This document shows, in pieces, positions 21,424 to 32,222 of a DNA stretch of 64,000 nucleotides. The notes below the pieces were generated by a model. The model made no database searches. It was not told where the DNA came from and was given only the letters and a program-made list of their open reading frames with translations. The position numbers and the translations under genes were made by a program. This DNA is from Dryocosmus kuriphilus (lineage: Eukaryota > Arthropoda > Insecta > Hymenoptera > Cynipidae). The stretch spans positions 87,981,786-88,045,785 of the forward strand of contig CM076196.1 of assembly GCA_038277395.1 (NCBI GenBank), given 5' to 3'. Position 1 is the stretch's first letter; the number at the start of each line of letters is the position of its first letter.

Positions 21424-22265
21424 TATTAGGTAATCCGTAAAACCTAGGCGCGACACACACTCTGAGAAAATTAAAAGCATCTGTTGTTATATACTCATTT
21501 CTTAAAAGGTAAAGTTAATATCTAGCAGCAGGCTATTATATTTATCTGTGTATTGAAATTGTTCAAGGATTACAGAAATTTTCCCATTATCGTCTTTAGT
21601 GACGAAAATGACAGGATTCTCTTTAAGAACACCCTTTGTTTTCTTACCAAGCTCTTCTAATTCAGATTTAATATTGTTATTTTTATTGTTTTTATTCTTA
21701 TGTTTATTGTTTTTAAAAAGAGTGTAAGTTACTAGAAATTTTGGATCTAAGGTCTGCTCTTTTACTTTCTGCTATTAAATTTATTTTATTTTTAAATCAT
21801 GCAAGAGTTTCTCCAACTGTTGCGCCTTTGTTTTTGGGATTGATACATACTCCATCATCCAGACTGAGAAAATAACAAATTTCTTTGGGAAGGACTTTGA
21901 GAGTAAGATTAATTAACCAATTTTTATTTACTTTCTTGTTAAAGTTATTTTTGTGATACTTCTGTGTGAGCCACTCAAATTTATTAATTGAATCATTAAT
22001 GAGATTTAAAATAAGTCTATAGTGAGTCTCTTATTGCAGTCTATAAACTTGATTATATTGTTGTCATTACCTAAGTTAGTTAAATTCTTTTCCATATTGT
22101 AGAACACTCTAGTGATTTTATTAACGTCAAAATTTACATTCTTAATCTTTGTTTTTAAAAGTCTAATTTTGTAATCTAATGTCACTTCATCGTACTGATC
22201 TTTACACTGTGGACATGTGAAATTAATTTTAAGAAAGGAGCTAATTAAATGAGCAGGTTAATAAG
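21424..22265 (-). pseudogene. PLE N-terminal region remnant (copy 1)
   Basis: The minus strand carries NPVIFVTKDDNGKISVIL (about 21620-21560), matching the conserved PLE block upstream of the RT, and then APRFYGLPK at the hAT junction. Upstream pieces are heavily frameshifted. Comparable N-terminal sequence occurs in the PLE at 51.3-52.2 kb. Confidence 0.65.
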
Positions 22266-22539
22266 CCATAGAGCGGCATTTTAGAAAAAGCGATTTTGGT
22301 TTTTCTAACACGCCAATTTAGTTTGATTTTCCTCCATGCTTGCAACTTCTGAACGATACCATTTACACAATTGTTTCTAATTACCTAAGATTGATCCACA
22401 AAGAAGTAACATTCTCAAAGAGTTAGTAATAAAGAAATATATTAAATTTAAATGGTTGAAAATGAAAGAATTTACCAATATTCTAGTAAAACAATTTTTA
22501 GAACTTGTCGAATTTTTTCTTGACAACTCATGTTGTTCT

Positions 22540-23340
22540 TTTCAACATAGTTTTTGAAAACTAATTTTTGGCACCCCTTTGGGGTCTCTCTTATCGGGGG
22601 CTATCTCGGATTTAGTGATGGAAGCAATTGAGAACGAGGTTTTAAATCAACTAACATTTAGACCTCTTTTTTATTTTAGATACGTCGATGACGTTTTGAT
22701 ATCCATTCCAAAAGATTTTATAACCATGACTTTAGGTAGGTTTAAAAGTTACAATCCACGTTTGCAATTCACTATTGCAATTGAGGAACAAACCCAGTTG
22801 AATTTTTTAGATCTTATGATTAAACGTGAAAACAATTCGATTTCTGCGAATTTTTTTAGAAACAAAACATGGTCTGGAAGATATCTTAACAATTTTCGAA
22901 CATTGCTATCAAAGATAAAATATCTGTTATCAACAGCTCGGTAGATAGAGCAATCACGCTCTCAGATTTAAAATTTAGAAAAGGTAATATTAATATTATA
23001 TTTGAAATATTTCCATTGCTTTACAAAAAATAAAGATTTTATTCCTCTTGAACTAAGAACTCAGATAATTTATTGCATCGGCTTCGTGAACATAAAAATT
23101 ATTGTAGCAAAAACAAAAGGAGAACCACTCTAGTCATACACTCATACACAAAAACAACAATTTTCATTTCCTTAATGCTAAAATAATAGGTACAGAACAA
23201 AATTATAAGAAAAGAATTTTTAAAGAAATGTTTCAAATCATTAGACATAAAAACACTGTTCACAAGCGTTCGGATACGCAATTTTTAAGTATAAATTACC
23301 ATAATTTAAATCTAAAAACAAATATTTAAATTATATAAAG
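22540..23340 (+). pseudogene. PLE reverse transcriptase and endonuclease remnant (copy 2)
   Basis: GTPLGSLLSGAISDLV (motif B, about 22570) is followed by FRYVDDVLISIP (catalytic YVDD at 22681-22692), then FTIAIEEQTQLNFLDLMI and the thumb region to 22944. After frameshifts come VDRAITLSDLKFRKGN, LHRLREHKNYCSKNKRRT (endonuclease REH, about 23080) and SLDIKTLFTSVRIRNF ending near 23285. RT motif A and everything upstream are absent, and the YIGQT part of the nuclease is eroded. The RT core is open but the gene as a whole is broken. Confidence 0.85.
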
Positions 23341-23540
23341 TGAACTTTCTAAATTTAATATTTTCCTGACACCTCCATCTTGCTGCTTTTTGTACTGCAG
23401 ACAGCGCTCTCGCATATCCTTTTCCCTGGGTATGATGGCCACTAAGGAGTAGTGTGCTGTCCATTTAATATTTATATTTCTCCATATTAATGCGTCACCA
23501 TATCCGGGGAAGATGATAAATATATTTTAACAATTATAAA

Positions 23541-23690
23541 AAATCTGCCCGCTTCGCGGGCACATTCTCCTCGCGCGCTTCGCGCGAAGTATGAGCGCGC
23601 CTAGGGCGCGCGTCTGTTGGCACTCGCGCTTCGCGCTTGATAGGTTATTTACATCGCGCTACGCGCTCGGTGTTTATGGATCGTACATAT
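23541..23690. repeat. Cluster of short GC-rich hairpins, unit 1
   Basis: Five perfect palindromes with 3-base loops follow one another: GCCCGCTTCGCGGGC (23547-23561), TCGCGCGCTTCGCGCGA (23571-23587), GCGCGCCTAGGGCGCGC (23595-23611), GCGCTTCGCGC (23626-23636) and GCGCTACGCGC (23656-23666). This is starkly different in base composition from the AT-rich surroundings. Confidence 0.9.
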
Positions 23691-24068
23691 AAACCTTTAA
23701 ATTAAAAACTATAAAAGATATTATTTTACCTGAGGCTCTATTGACCTTAAGGACTACATTCTCATCATGACACTCGCGCTTCGCGCTCGACGATTACATT
23801 TTTTAAAACACATTGTAGATTGGTAAAGTTATTTTGTGATTTTCCAAATTTTCGCAATGCAGGATTTCGATTCTTAAAAGTAAAACGATGAGTCTTATAA
23901 ATAAATTTTGTAGCTCTTTCCAAGGTGAACAATTCTGCTTGTTAATATTTTCTCATACCTTGCATAGTTGTTCCGAAAAGTGGTTTTCTTTATATTTCAT
24001 CAAATATTTCACGAATAACTCACATTTGTTTTTCATAATACTATTTATGCACAAAACAAAATTTAAAA

Positions 24069-24220
24069 AAATCTGCCCGCTTCACGGGCACATTCTCGTC
24101 GCGCACCGCGCTTCTCGCGAAGTATGAGCGCACTTAGGGCGCGCGTCTGTTGGCACTCGCGCTTCGCGCTCGATATATTATTCACCTCGCGCTACGCGCT
24201 CGGTGTTTATGGATCGTATA
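24069..24220. repeat. Cluster of short GC-rich hairpins, unit 2 (decayed)
   Basis: Same order as unit 1, but several stems are broken: GCCCGCTTCACGGGC has one mismatch and the third has ACTTAG where unit 1 has CCTAG. The fourth and fifth hairpins (GCGCTTCGCGC, GCGCTACGCGC) are intact. Confidence 0.9.
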
Positions 24221-26186
24221 AACCTTTAAATTAAAAATTACAAAAGAAATTGTTTTACCTAAGATTCTATCGCCCTTAAGGAATACATTCTCATCATGAA
24301 ACTCACGCTTCGCGCTCGATAATAACATTTTTTTAAAACACATTGTAGATTGGTAAAGTTTTTTTGTGATTTTCCAAATTTTCACAATACAGGGTTTCGA
24401 TTCTTAAAAGTAAAACGATGAGTCTTATAAATAAATTTTCTAGCTCTTCCCAAGGTGAACAATTCTACTTGTTAATATTTTCTCATATCTTGCATAGTTT
24501 TGCTGAAAAGTGGTTTTCTTTATATTTCATAACATATTTCACGAATAACTCAAAAACTACGCGTCTGTTAAAAAAAATGATAGAGATCAAATTTGTAGAT
24601 CCTTTTGGGGTGAATCGCTTTGTTTATTATCATTTCTTTTGTATCTTGCATACTTTTGCGGGAAAGTTGAATTTTTTATTTTTTAATAGCGTTTTCTCGA
24701 TTAAAATCAAAATCGTGCATTTTATTAAAAAATAATGTAATGAAAATATTTAGATCTTTTTGACTTGAACAACTTTATTTATTATCATTTTTTCGTATCT
24801 TGCATAGTTTCGAGAGAAATTTGAATTTTTGATTTTTAATAACGTTTTCTCGATCAAAACAAAAACCGTGCATTTTATCAAACAATAGTTAATATAAAAT
24901 TTGTAGATACTTTTAAGATAAACAATTTGGGTATATACATATTTTCTGTATCTCGCATAGTTTAGCCAGAAAATGGTCTTTTTGAGATTGTGAAAACCAT
25001 TTTTGATAGATAAAACCATAACCGTTAGACAAAAGTGGCTGGTTAACAAACTCGTCCTTACTTTTTACGCTTCAAAGAAGTGTGCCAAAACGCAACCCAA
25101 TCCGATTAGTCCTTCAAAAGTTATCGTGTTCACAGTCTACTATGACAACGACAACAACGACAACGATTTGACCAACGGTTATGGTTTTATCCATCAAAAA
25201 CGTTTTTCACAAAATCAAAAAATCCATTTTCCGGCTAAACTATGAGAGATAAAAAAAAATGTACGAAAGTAAAATTTTTCATCTCAAAAAAATCTACAAA
25301 TTTTTTCTTAACCGTTTTTTGATAAAATGAACGGTTTTTGTTTTAATCAAGAAAACGCTATTAGAATTAAAAAACTCTGGTTTTCGGCCAAAATATTCAA
25401 GACACAAAGAAATGGCAAAGAATAAAGTTGTTCAATTTAAAAATATCTCCAAATTTTGTTTCAACCATTTTTTTATGAAGTTCACGGTTTTGGTTTTAAT
25501 CGATAAAACGTTATTAACAATAAAAATTTTCAAATTTCCCGCCAAACTATGCAAGATACGAAAAAATGATAATAAACGAAGTTATTCACCTCAAAAGGAT
25601 CTACAAATTTGATCTCTATCATTTTTTTGAACAGACGCGTAGTTTTTGAGTTATTCGTGAAATATGTTATGAAATATAAAGAAAACCACTTTTCAGCAAA
25701 ACTATGCAAGATATGAGAAAATATTAACAAGCAGAATTGTTCACCTTGGAAAGAGCCAGAAAATTTATTTATAAGACTCATCGTTTTACTTTTAAGAATC
25801 GAAATCCTGCATTGTGAAGGTTTGGAAAATCACAAAAAACTTTACCAATTTACAATGTGTTTTAAAAAAATGTGATTTTTTTACGATCACAATTCCATGA
25901 AAATGCACTGTAAGTAATGCACATTTTTGGTTATGTTTTTCCTTACGTATAATTCTGTCAATCTTTTTCAGAATTGTAAAACAACCTCTGTTACGGAAAC
26001 GGCCTTTGGGTGGTCAAGTGAACGCACGCTAGTGATCAGGCCGAGAAAATTTTCAAGTATAAAACCTACAAACCCAGATCAACTACTCATCAAGAGTGTG
26101 TGAAGTTCTTTAGGTGGTATTTTTGAAACATGCTTGAATGAAGGTAGGTTTTTCTGTGCCAGACCTTCGTGTCCTTAGCCGCCATC

Positions 26187-27476
26187 ATGGTGAAACCAAA
26201 CAATGGAAACCCCCCTGACAGCAATACTGAACTAATTGAATCTCTCGTGGAGGAGGACGTTCCTGAAAGTGAAGCTAATCTCGACACTAATATAGTAAAC
26301 AAATCTTTTGAAAACCTCAATAACGAGACTCTATCCCAACTTCAGTCAAACTTCAAAACCTCCTCATTCAGCGCTATCCCCGATCAGCCTAACCTCCAAA
26401 ACGAAGATCGAGTCACCCTGATTTCCAAAAAACGCATCTCTTCTCACATCGGTCAACCCACCCATAACAGCACCGAAATTCCAAACATCCAAAACAAACA
26501 GCCTCACTCTGCCTTAGAAAAATTACTGAAAAACAGATACCTTTTCCACAACAATGGCCCCTTCTTCGTAACCGTTGAATCATCTCCAAGGAAGAAATTT
26601 GTAAACACGCTTCCAATGACCTCAAATCCCCTATCACAAATTCTCGTCGATTCTTGATTAAAGGCATCAACGGCACATTAGCACCAGGCACAAAAGTTCA
26701 AGTCGCATTCGGTGGCCAAGAAATCCCGGATTTCATCTAAGTTTTTAAGATGAGAGTTTAAGTCACCCTTTATGTTACCCAACCTAAAACGTGCTACTCC
26801 TGTTAGAGATTTGGCCATGTGTCCAAGCAGTGCAAAAATCCTCGTTGTATTTCGTGCGGCAACAAACCTCACGGGAAGGACACCTCACTGTTCTGAACAA
26901 GACAGACCAGCTAATTTCCTAAACTGTCAAGGTGCTGATCGAATTACAGACAAAAACTACCCAAACCTTGCTAATAAAAAAATAATCAGGAAAATTGCAG
27001 CTCCGGGGAATCTACCGATTAACAAATCAACCAAAATTTATCAACGGGAGAAGAAATATGCGCAAGCGAATAATCTCATTTTCGGCGTCACTCTTCTCTT
27101 GGATTCATGATACAATAAACATTTCACCCATAATCAACCGCCGGCTCCAAACTTCAACTAGTTCTACTTCCCACAATTTTGGGACGTGGACCTCGACTCT
27201 CAAACAGGTAACCCTCTCTCCTCGTTGCTTAACTCCTTTGCTCAAATATTTTATCTTTCTAAGCCTAAGAACGCAAAAAATCAACAGCACAGAAAACCAC
27301 CAAGCCAGAACCAGCACCCTCAACGTGAGTACCATCCTCACCAAAAAGAACCCATCCGCCCTTCCCAATCGCTCAATGAATCAGCTTCCTCCACTTACTT
27401 AAAAATCACACCCTCTCCCATTCATGCATCGCATCTACACGGACTGACACTGCACACACCTTCCCAAACTCCATAG
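26187..27476 (+). pseudogene. LINE ORF1 (gag-like) remnant
   Basis: The ATG at 26187 sits in a good Kozak context (GCCATCATGG). The frame is open to 26657 and includes FFVTVESSPRKKF; after frameshifts, gag zinc knuckles follow near 26790-26950, seen as RFGHVSKQCKNPRCISCGNK and then LNCQG. The tail to 27476 is proline/glutamine-rich. Knuckles of this type bind the element's RNA. At least three frame changes make it a pseudogene. Confidence 0.75.
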
Positions 27477-27694
27477 TCGCAGTTTTTACCCGTACTCGAT
27501 TCCCAATCAACCGAGTCTCTCGCACAACTAATCTCTCTCCTGTCTACAATTCTCCCTCAGCTAGCATCCTTTTTACGTTTCTTCAATCAATTCTTTGGCA
27601 CTATATCCAATTTTCAAATGCTGAACCCTTCTCTGAACAGCGATATTCCTGATCCCACCACCTCAACTTAACATATTACATTTACTTCTCTCAA

Positions 27695-29722
27695 AATGTC
27701 TAACACATCCAATACACTAAACATCTTGCAATGGAATTGTCATAGCCATTGACGAAGCACTTCACAAAGTTGACATCAGAATCGATAGGAAACCTTCAAG
27801 GAAAAAATTTTACCCCAGTGTCCGACCCTGGTGGATCAGCGAATGTGAGAAAATAACACGCATAAGACTTGCGAAATTAAAAAAGTACAGTTGCTCCTTC
27901 AGTTATGAGAATTTTTTGGATCACCAAAAGTACGAGCGAAAACTACCAAAACATTAAAATCTGGCAAAATAACTTGCTTTAGGTCATATTGTGATTTCTT
28001 GTCTTCTAACTTTCCACTCTCAAATCTTTGGGCTAAGAAAGGGTTTTCGCCATAGATCATTGAACCACCCTCCCCGCCCCTTGACAATCACCACAGTTAA
28101 CCGTGAAACTCAGGAACACATGCAAACATACATACAATATTTTCCATAAATGTCACATAACTTTGAAAGCATTTAAATTCCGCCCTTACCAGCTCAGTTT
28201 CTCATGAACGACCCGGAATCCCACAAAGATATTTCTTTTTCCAATGACAATTCGCTTCACGATTTCTTCGACCCACTTTTCTCCTTTGACGAATTATCGT
28301 TAGCCCTAAGTAAAACTAAAACCAAATCGTCGCCCGGAATTGCAAAAATTAGTTTCGAGGTAATAAGTAACCTCCCAAAAGCCATCTCTTATACATCTGC
28401 TTCAATAAACATATTTTAAATGAAGGCATTTTTCCGGACACACAGAAGCAGTTTCTCATATTTCTTCTACCAAAAACCACCAAAATAAAACTCAGACCTA
28501 TCGCTCTCGCTTCCTGCTTCTTCAAAATCATGGAAAAACTTATCCTGAATAGACTAACCCACTGGTTGGAAAACTAAAACCTCCTTCCTCAAACACAATA
28601 CGGTTTCAGAAAAAAACAGATCATGTGCAGACAACGTAGCCATCCTTTCCTCCGAGTTACATCTTTCAATGGCATAAAAGACATTTACGGCCTGTCTCTT
28701 TCTAGATATCAGCGCTGCTTATGATAATGTGATACCTAATATCCTAATAAATGGCATGCTTAAGTTGGACATACCAAAAAAGATTTGTAAGTTTGTATAC
28801 AATCTAATATCCAGACGAAAAATATTTTTTACAGTAAACGTTCCTACAGCTGATTTTAGGATACCGTATTTCAACCCTTATAATTGTCATGCAAGCTGAA
28901 TTAATAAACTTCCATTAAGAAAAAGACTCCAACTCGTCTCTGATAAATTTTTCTTACCAGATCTTTTCAAACTTTCAACCGTCCCATCCTCGAACAGCTG
29001 CGCTATGTCACTAAATATAATTTGACGAATTTTAATTTGGATAAGGGTTTCCTGCACTAAAGGTCATATTATAAATTAAAAGGCTACTGGAGTCGTGTTT
29101 TCAAAACTGCTACACCACTTCAATACCTAAACACGTACGATTCACTACTTTTCAAACCCAACAGCGAACAGGATTTCCACACCCTTATCTCTAGGAGATT
29201 TGTAACAATATTCCATTTTTCACAGACGGCTCAAAGTCTCCAGAATCCAAACAATGACCTTAGCATATCCCTTGTTTGGATCCATGGTCACAAAGGAATA
29301 ACTGGTAACCAAAACGCTCATAATTTGACAAAATCAGTTGTCAACGAAGGCACGCCTCAGGAAATAAAATTACCTCACAAAGATATCTGGCCAGCAACAT
29401 TTTCACAGTTTTACAAGTCAGCTAACCGTAGCAGCAAAAGATGTCAAATGATAATAACTTGGAACTTTGTTTCTTCCAACATTTCTTTGAAGCATCAGAA
29501 TCAAATAAACCTTGTATCATAAATCAAAAGCCGACAGAAGAACAATAGTCACTATCTCCAAAATTCGTTCCAAGCACTACAATTTAGTCGCCAGTCTCGT
29601 TAGGAGGAATTTCGTTGATTCAAAGGTATACCCTCTTTGTGGGCATGAATTTCAAGACATCAACCACTTAGTGTGGAATTATCCACATTTCAATGAGCCT
29701 AGAGAGAGGTTTTTAACTTAAA
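27695..29722 (+). pseudogene. LINE ORF2 remnant (endonuclease start, RT, RNase H, C-finger)
   Basis: LNILQWNCHS at about 27720 is the standard start of an APE endonuclease, but the rest of that domain is missing and the sequence jumps to VRPWWISECEKITRIR, the region before the RT. RT pieces are LRPIALASCFFKIMEKLI, TQYGFRKK and FLDISAAYDNV (motif A, about 28699-28731); YxDD is lost. ISLVWIHGHKGITGNQNAH at about 29262-29318 is the RNase H end, and PLCGHEFQDINHLVWN near 29637 is the C-terminal finger. Many stops. Confidence 0.82.
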
Positions 29723-30110
29723 GAAATACGTTCAACCCATGACACTCTTTTTCAAATGAACCGCCACACCTTCACTCAATGAATACTTAAAAGCCTACTT
29801 GACAAATTCACATTATGTAGTGCTAGATAGCTACATGTCAACTCATCACCTTACTGCTTCAGCGCTACCACAAAAGTCAGTCCTCGGGGTGGAAAGGGGG
29901 AAGCCAAGTGACGTGTACCATGCACCACCTTACACTTCCCCCCTCCTCTATTTCGGACGTTCCCAATACTCTAAGTGAAGGAGCAGGGACCCATTTGTCG
30001 GCTGGGCACTAAAATAACTGCTGTTTCGGAAATCCCAAAAACGACAGAGCAGAGTCCTTAGATACCGACTCCTACCTATCGGATCTTTCACCGATTAGTT
30101 AGAAACCTTC

Positions 30111-30654
30111 CTCGCCCAGTGTGGTAAACGCCAAAACACCACTCGGTATTTTGGAAGAGGATTCAGGATATTGTGTGGGTAATTTTCGTTGGGCGCCAAA
30201 TATAGCGGGGATTGCTAACCAAGGAGGGGAAATAGGAGGTGGCAGCCGAAATCATGGTACCAAGACAATCATGAATGCTAAACTTGTGATAAAATATTTA
30301 ATAAACTTACGAGGAAAAGTTGCAGTGCGACACAGACGTCGTGAAAAAAATGTCAAAATAGCGTCGAAATAAGGTAGTCGATGGCTATCCAGCAAAAATA
30401 CTTTTGGCTATCAAGTATAAGTATCGATGGCGAGATTAAAGTTCAAATCAATAGGCGGCAACTAGGGAAGATCCACCACAATCTAGATATTCGCGTAGGC
30501 ACAGCGAAAACTATCAGACGGCTCGAGAGCCAACGACAGACTGTCCAGGTGGGTAGTGAGCTCAGCAGCCAACAGTCCGGTCGGGACCTGTTGTAGGTTT
30601 CCGACCGGGCTCGACTATGGACCCTGCCACCTGCTCGGTAACGTCCGCGTTACA
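30111..30654 (+). other. Unassigned GC-richer sequence
   Basis: Two short open frames (30121-30372, 30381-30596) have no domain I recognise. They may be LINE 3' DNA or part of an LTR. The 11-mer GTTGGGCGCCA at 30189-30199 equals the complement of the tRNA-Lys primer site seen in the gypsy element at 43741, but no LTR edge is visible beside it. Confidence 0.4.
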
Positions 30655-30673
30655 CCCCCCCCCCCCCCCCCCC
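30655..30673. repeat. Poly-C run of 19 bases
   Basis: Nineteen consecutive C at the end of TCCGCGTTACA. The length may be inexact. Confidence 0.85.
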
Positions 30674-30779
30674 AAATGGAGTTCGGGCGTACACCCGGAA
30701 CAAATCAAACAATCAACCAAAACAAAAGAAAAAGACATTTCAATCACATGTCAAACCAAAAGAAAATTGTATTCTGCCT

Positions 30780-31570
30780 TCAGCAGCCATTTGTTTTAAA
30801 TATAATTAAGGTAACCGCTATGGCCGCTGACATCTGGCACATCAACCGCTTCCTTTTCAGTTCTGCACCTAAGTCTCCCATTCTCTCCGATTTTCCCTCC
30901 TCAGCTCCCGCCATGCCTCCTACATTTCTCCGCCTTCTGTCGTTCCCTTTCCTCTCTCTCCTCTGCTCATCATCCTCCCTCTCGCGCTCCTGCCTTTTCC
31001 TGATATCCAAGAATCTTCTTCGACCTTCCGTCCTTCCGTCTTCGAGCTTCCTCTGTTTCTCCTCTTCTTCCTCTTTTGCCCTTGTCCTTATTCCCAGTGC
31101 CCTTTCTTCAAACTCTCTCTTGAACTCTATCGAGTATTTTACTGCTCTCTCTCTCTCTCTCTCCTCCCTTCAAATGCAAGAGAGAGCTTGAAGAGCTTCT
31201 CCTCTGCTCCTGTCTTTTCTGTCTCTTTAGCCTCTTCCGTTTCTTCTATCGCTTCTGTCGTTTGTCTTTTCCGTCTGTCTGGTCTCTTTTGTTTCTTCTG
31301 TCTTTTCTGTCTTTGTTGTCTTTTCCGTTTTTCTTTTCTTTTCTGTTTCTTCTGTCTCCCTCTTCACCTCCGCCTACCGGAACATTCTTCGCACGTGTTG
31401 GTGCGGGTGGTAAGGGATGTCCTCCTCCCTCACGCCTGCCCTCCGCAGCTCCAACCACTTCAACGCCTTGCAGTTGGTTCCGTGGATTGTTGGAGTTTCC
31501 CCCAACAATTCCTTTTGGCAAAAGTCGTATCTCAGGTTCCCCGTTTCAACTGAAAATAAAAGATAGTCCT
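30780..31570 (-). pseudogene. Unidentified charged, repeat-like reading region
   Basis: The minus strand reads NLRYDFCQKELLGETPTIHG, then CKALKWLELRRAGVREEDI, then a long Lys/Glu/Arg/Asp tract interrupted by stops and frameshifts, ending MAGAEEGKSERMGDLGAEL. The charged tract comes from an imperfect 'cttttctgtc' pyrimidine repeat (about 31200-31370 on the + strand). The ordered head could be the start of a gag-like protein of another LTR element; I do not recognise it. Open frames on the + strand here are pyrimidine-repeat shadows. Confidence 0.4.
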
Positions 31571-32222
31571 CTGTCCTGACACTGTCTAGGAGTTGTCTTT
31601 CTGTTTTGGAGTGGTAGTTTGTAAATTACACGGAATACATTTCAATTACCTATCTGCCACTTTTAAAATATCTAAAATTATTAAATGTATGCCGTTATGT
31701 ATGCCTTACCTTCATTTATGATTTTGTTAATTTTTAATTCAAATCAAGTTCTTTATCTAGCTCCGTTATGGTTTTCTGATCGATGTTTAGCTCTATTTCA
31801 TATTCATCGTTCCTTGTTCCTTTAAGGTTTCCCTCCCTTATTTCGATATTGATTAACTTTTGTATATTTTTATTTATAGCTTCCCAGTTCCCCTATATAA
31901 ACGTCTATTTTTCGGGATCTAATGTTGCAAAATTATTTTTCAGTCTGTAAGGTCTGTTGTTATCACAAAAAGAATCGTGAATTACGTAAATTATACCAGG
32001 TATGAATTTTTTTCAAATTCGGCATTGGAGTCCGTCTTGGTTTTCCCCGATCTTGCTTTCCAAAAGTGAAATTTTTTTTTCTATTACCTATGCTTTACTA
32101 TTACCATCTACATTTTCTAATTTTAAGTCGCTGATATTAAATTCCTCAATATTTTTTCCTTTCAGGTTTTGCAATTCATAAATTGTGAGAGAGATTTTTT
32201 TCTTAATTATAAATGGACCTTC

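Larger units (their letters stand above)
16395..22265 (-). mobile_element. Penelope-like element copy 1, minus strand, with three insertions
   Basis: Read on the minus strand the order is: N-terminal remnant (22265-21424), hAT-like insertion, reverse-transcriptase (RT) fingers (20761-20617), second hAT-like insertion, RT palm (19428-19024), half-LINE insertion, GIY-YIG endonuclease (17050-16835) and 3' untranslated DNA to about 16395. The 3' part is inverted-homologous to 23090-23536 and 25880-25995 in copy 2. PLEs are retroelements that use their own RT and GIY-YIG nuclease. Confidence 0.8.
23537..25875. mobile_element. Fold-back element with GC-hairpin heads
   Basis: Two tandem units (period 528 bp, starting about 23541 and 24069) each have a GC-rich hairpin head and an AT-rich body. 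The second body continues into a long palindrome: left arm about 24330-25030, right arm about 25187-25875, spacer about 25031-25186. Arms contain several ~130-bp internal repeats with GTATCTTGCATAGTTT and CGTTTTCTCGAT words. The whole block interrupts the 3' DNA of PLE copy 2. Open frames here are mirror images of one another and not genes. Confidence 0.75.
22430..25995 (+). mobile_element. Penelope-like element copy 2, plus strand, 5'-truncated
   Basis: It begins in the RT (homology to copy 1 from about 22430), continues through the GIY-YIG endonuclease to 23340 and 3' untranslated DNA to 23536. There a fold-back element (about 23537-25875) interrupts it; the PLE then resumes at about 25880-25995. 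The 3' DNA matches copy 1 at 16395-16560 in inverted orientation, including ATGAAAATGCACTGTAAGTA. The two copies stand head to head with 3' ends outward. Confidence 0.8.
26030..30110 (+). mobile_element. Decayed I/Jockey-type LINE retrotransposon
   Basis: In order: a 5' leader, a gag-like ORF1 with zinc knuckles, the first few residues of an APE endonuclease, a reverse transcriptase, an RNase-H-like block and the C-terminal CxxC...H...C finger. This is the order of I-type LINEs. Most of the endonuclease is deleted and every part is frameshifted. It abuts PLE copy 2 at the left. The right limit, in GC-richer DNA at about 29.9-30.1 kb, is uncertain. Confidence 0.75.

Noticed and set aside
23541..24220. 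GC-rich palindromes as bacterial REP-like contamination
   Set aside because: They are embedded in and repeated with the same AT-rich flanks at several sites, and inserted inside a PLE, so they belong to this genome.
25530..25781. Matching open frames at 24418-24735 and 25530-25781
   Set aside because: They are the two arms of a palindrome read on opposite strands and contain no domain.
30556..31191. 211-residue + strand open frame crossing the poly-C run
   Set aside because: It reads through a homopolymer and pyrimidine-rich repeat; composition is Ser/Leu/Phe/Pro only and there is no domain.
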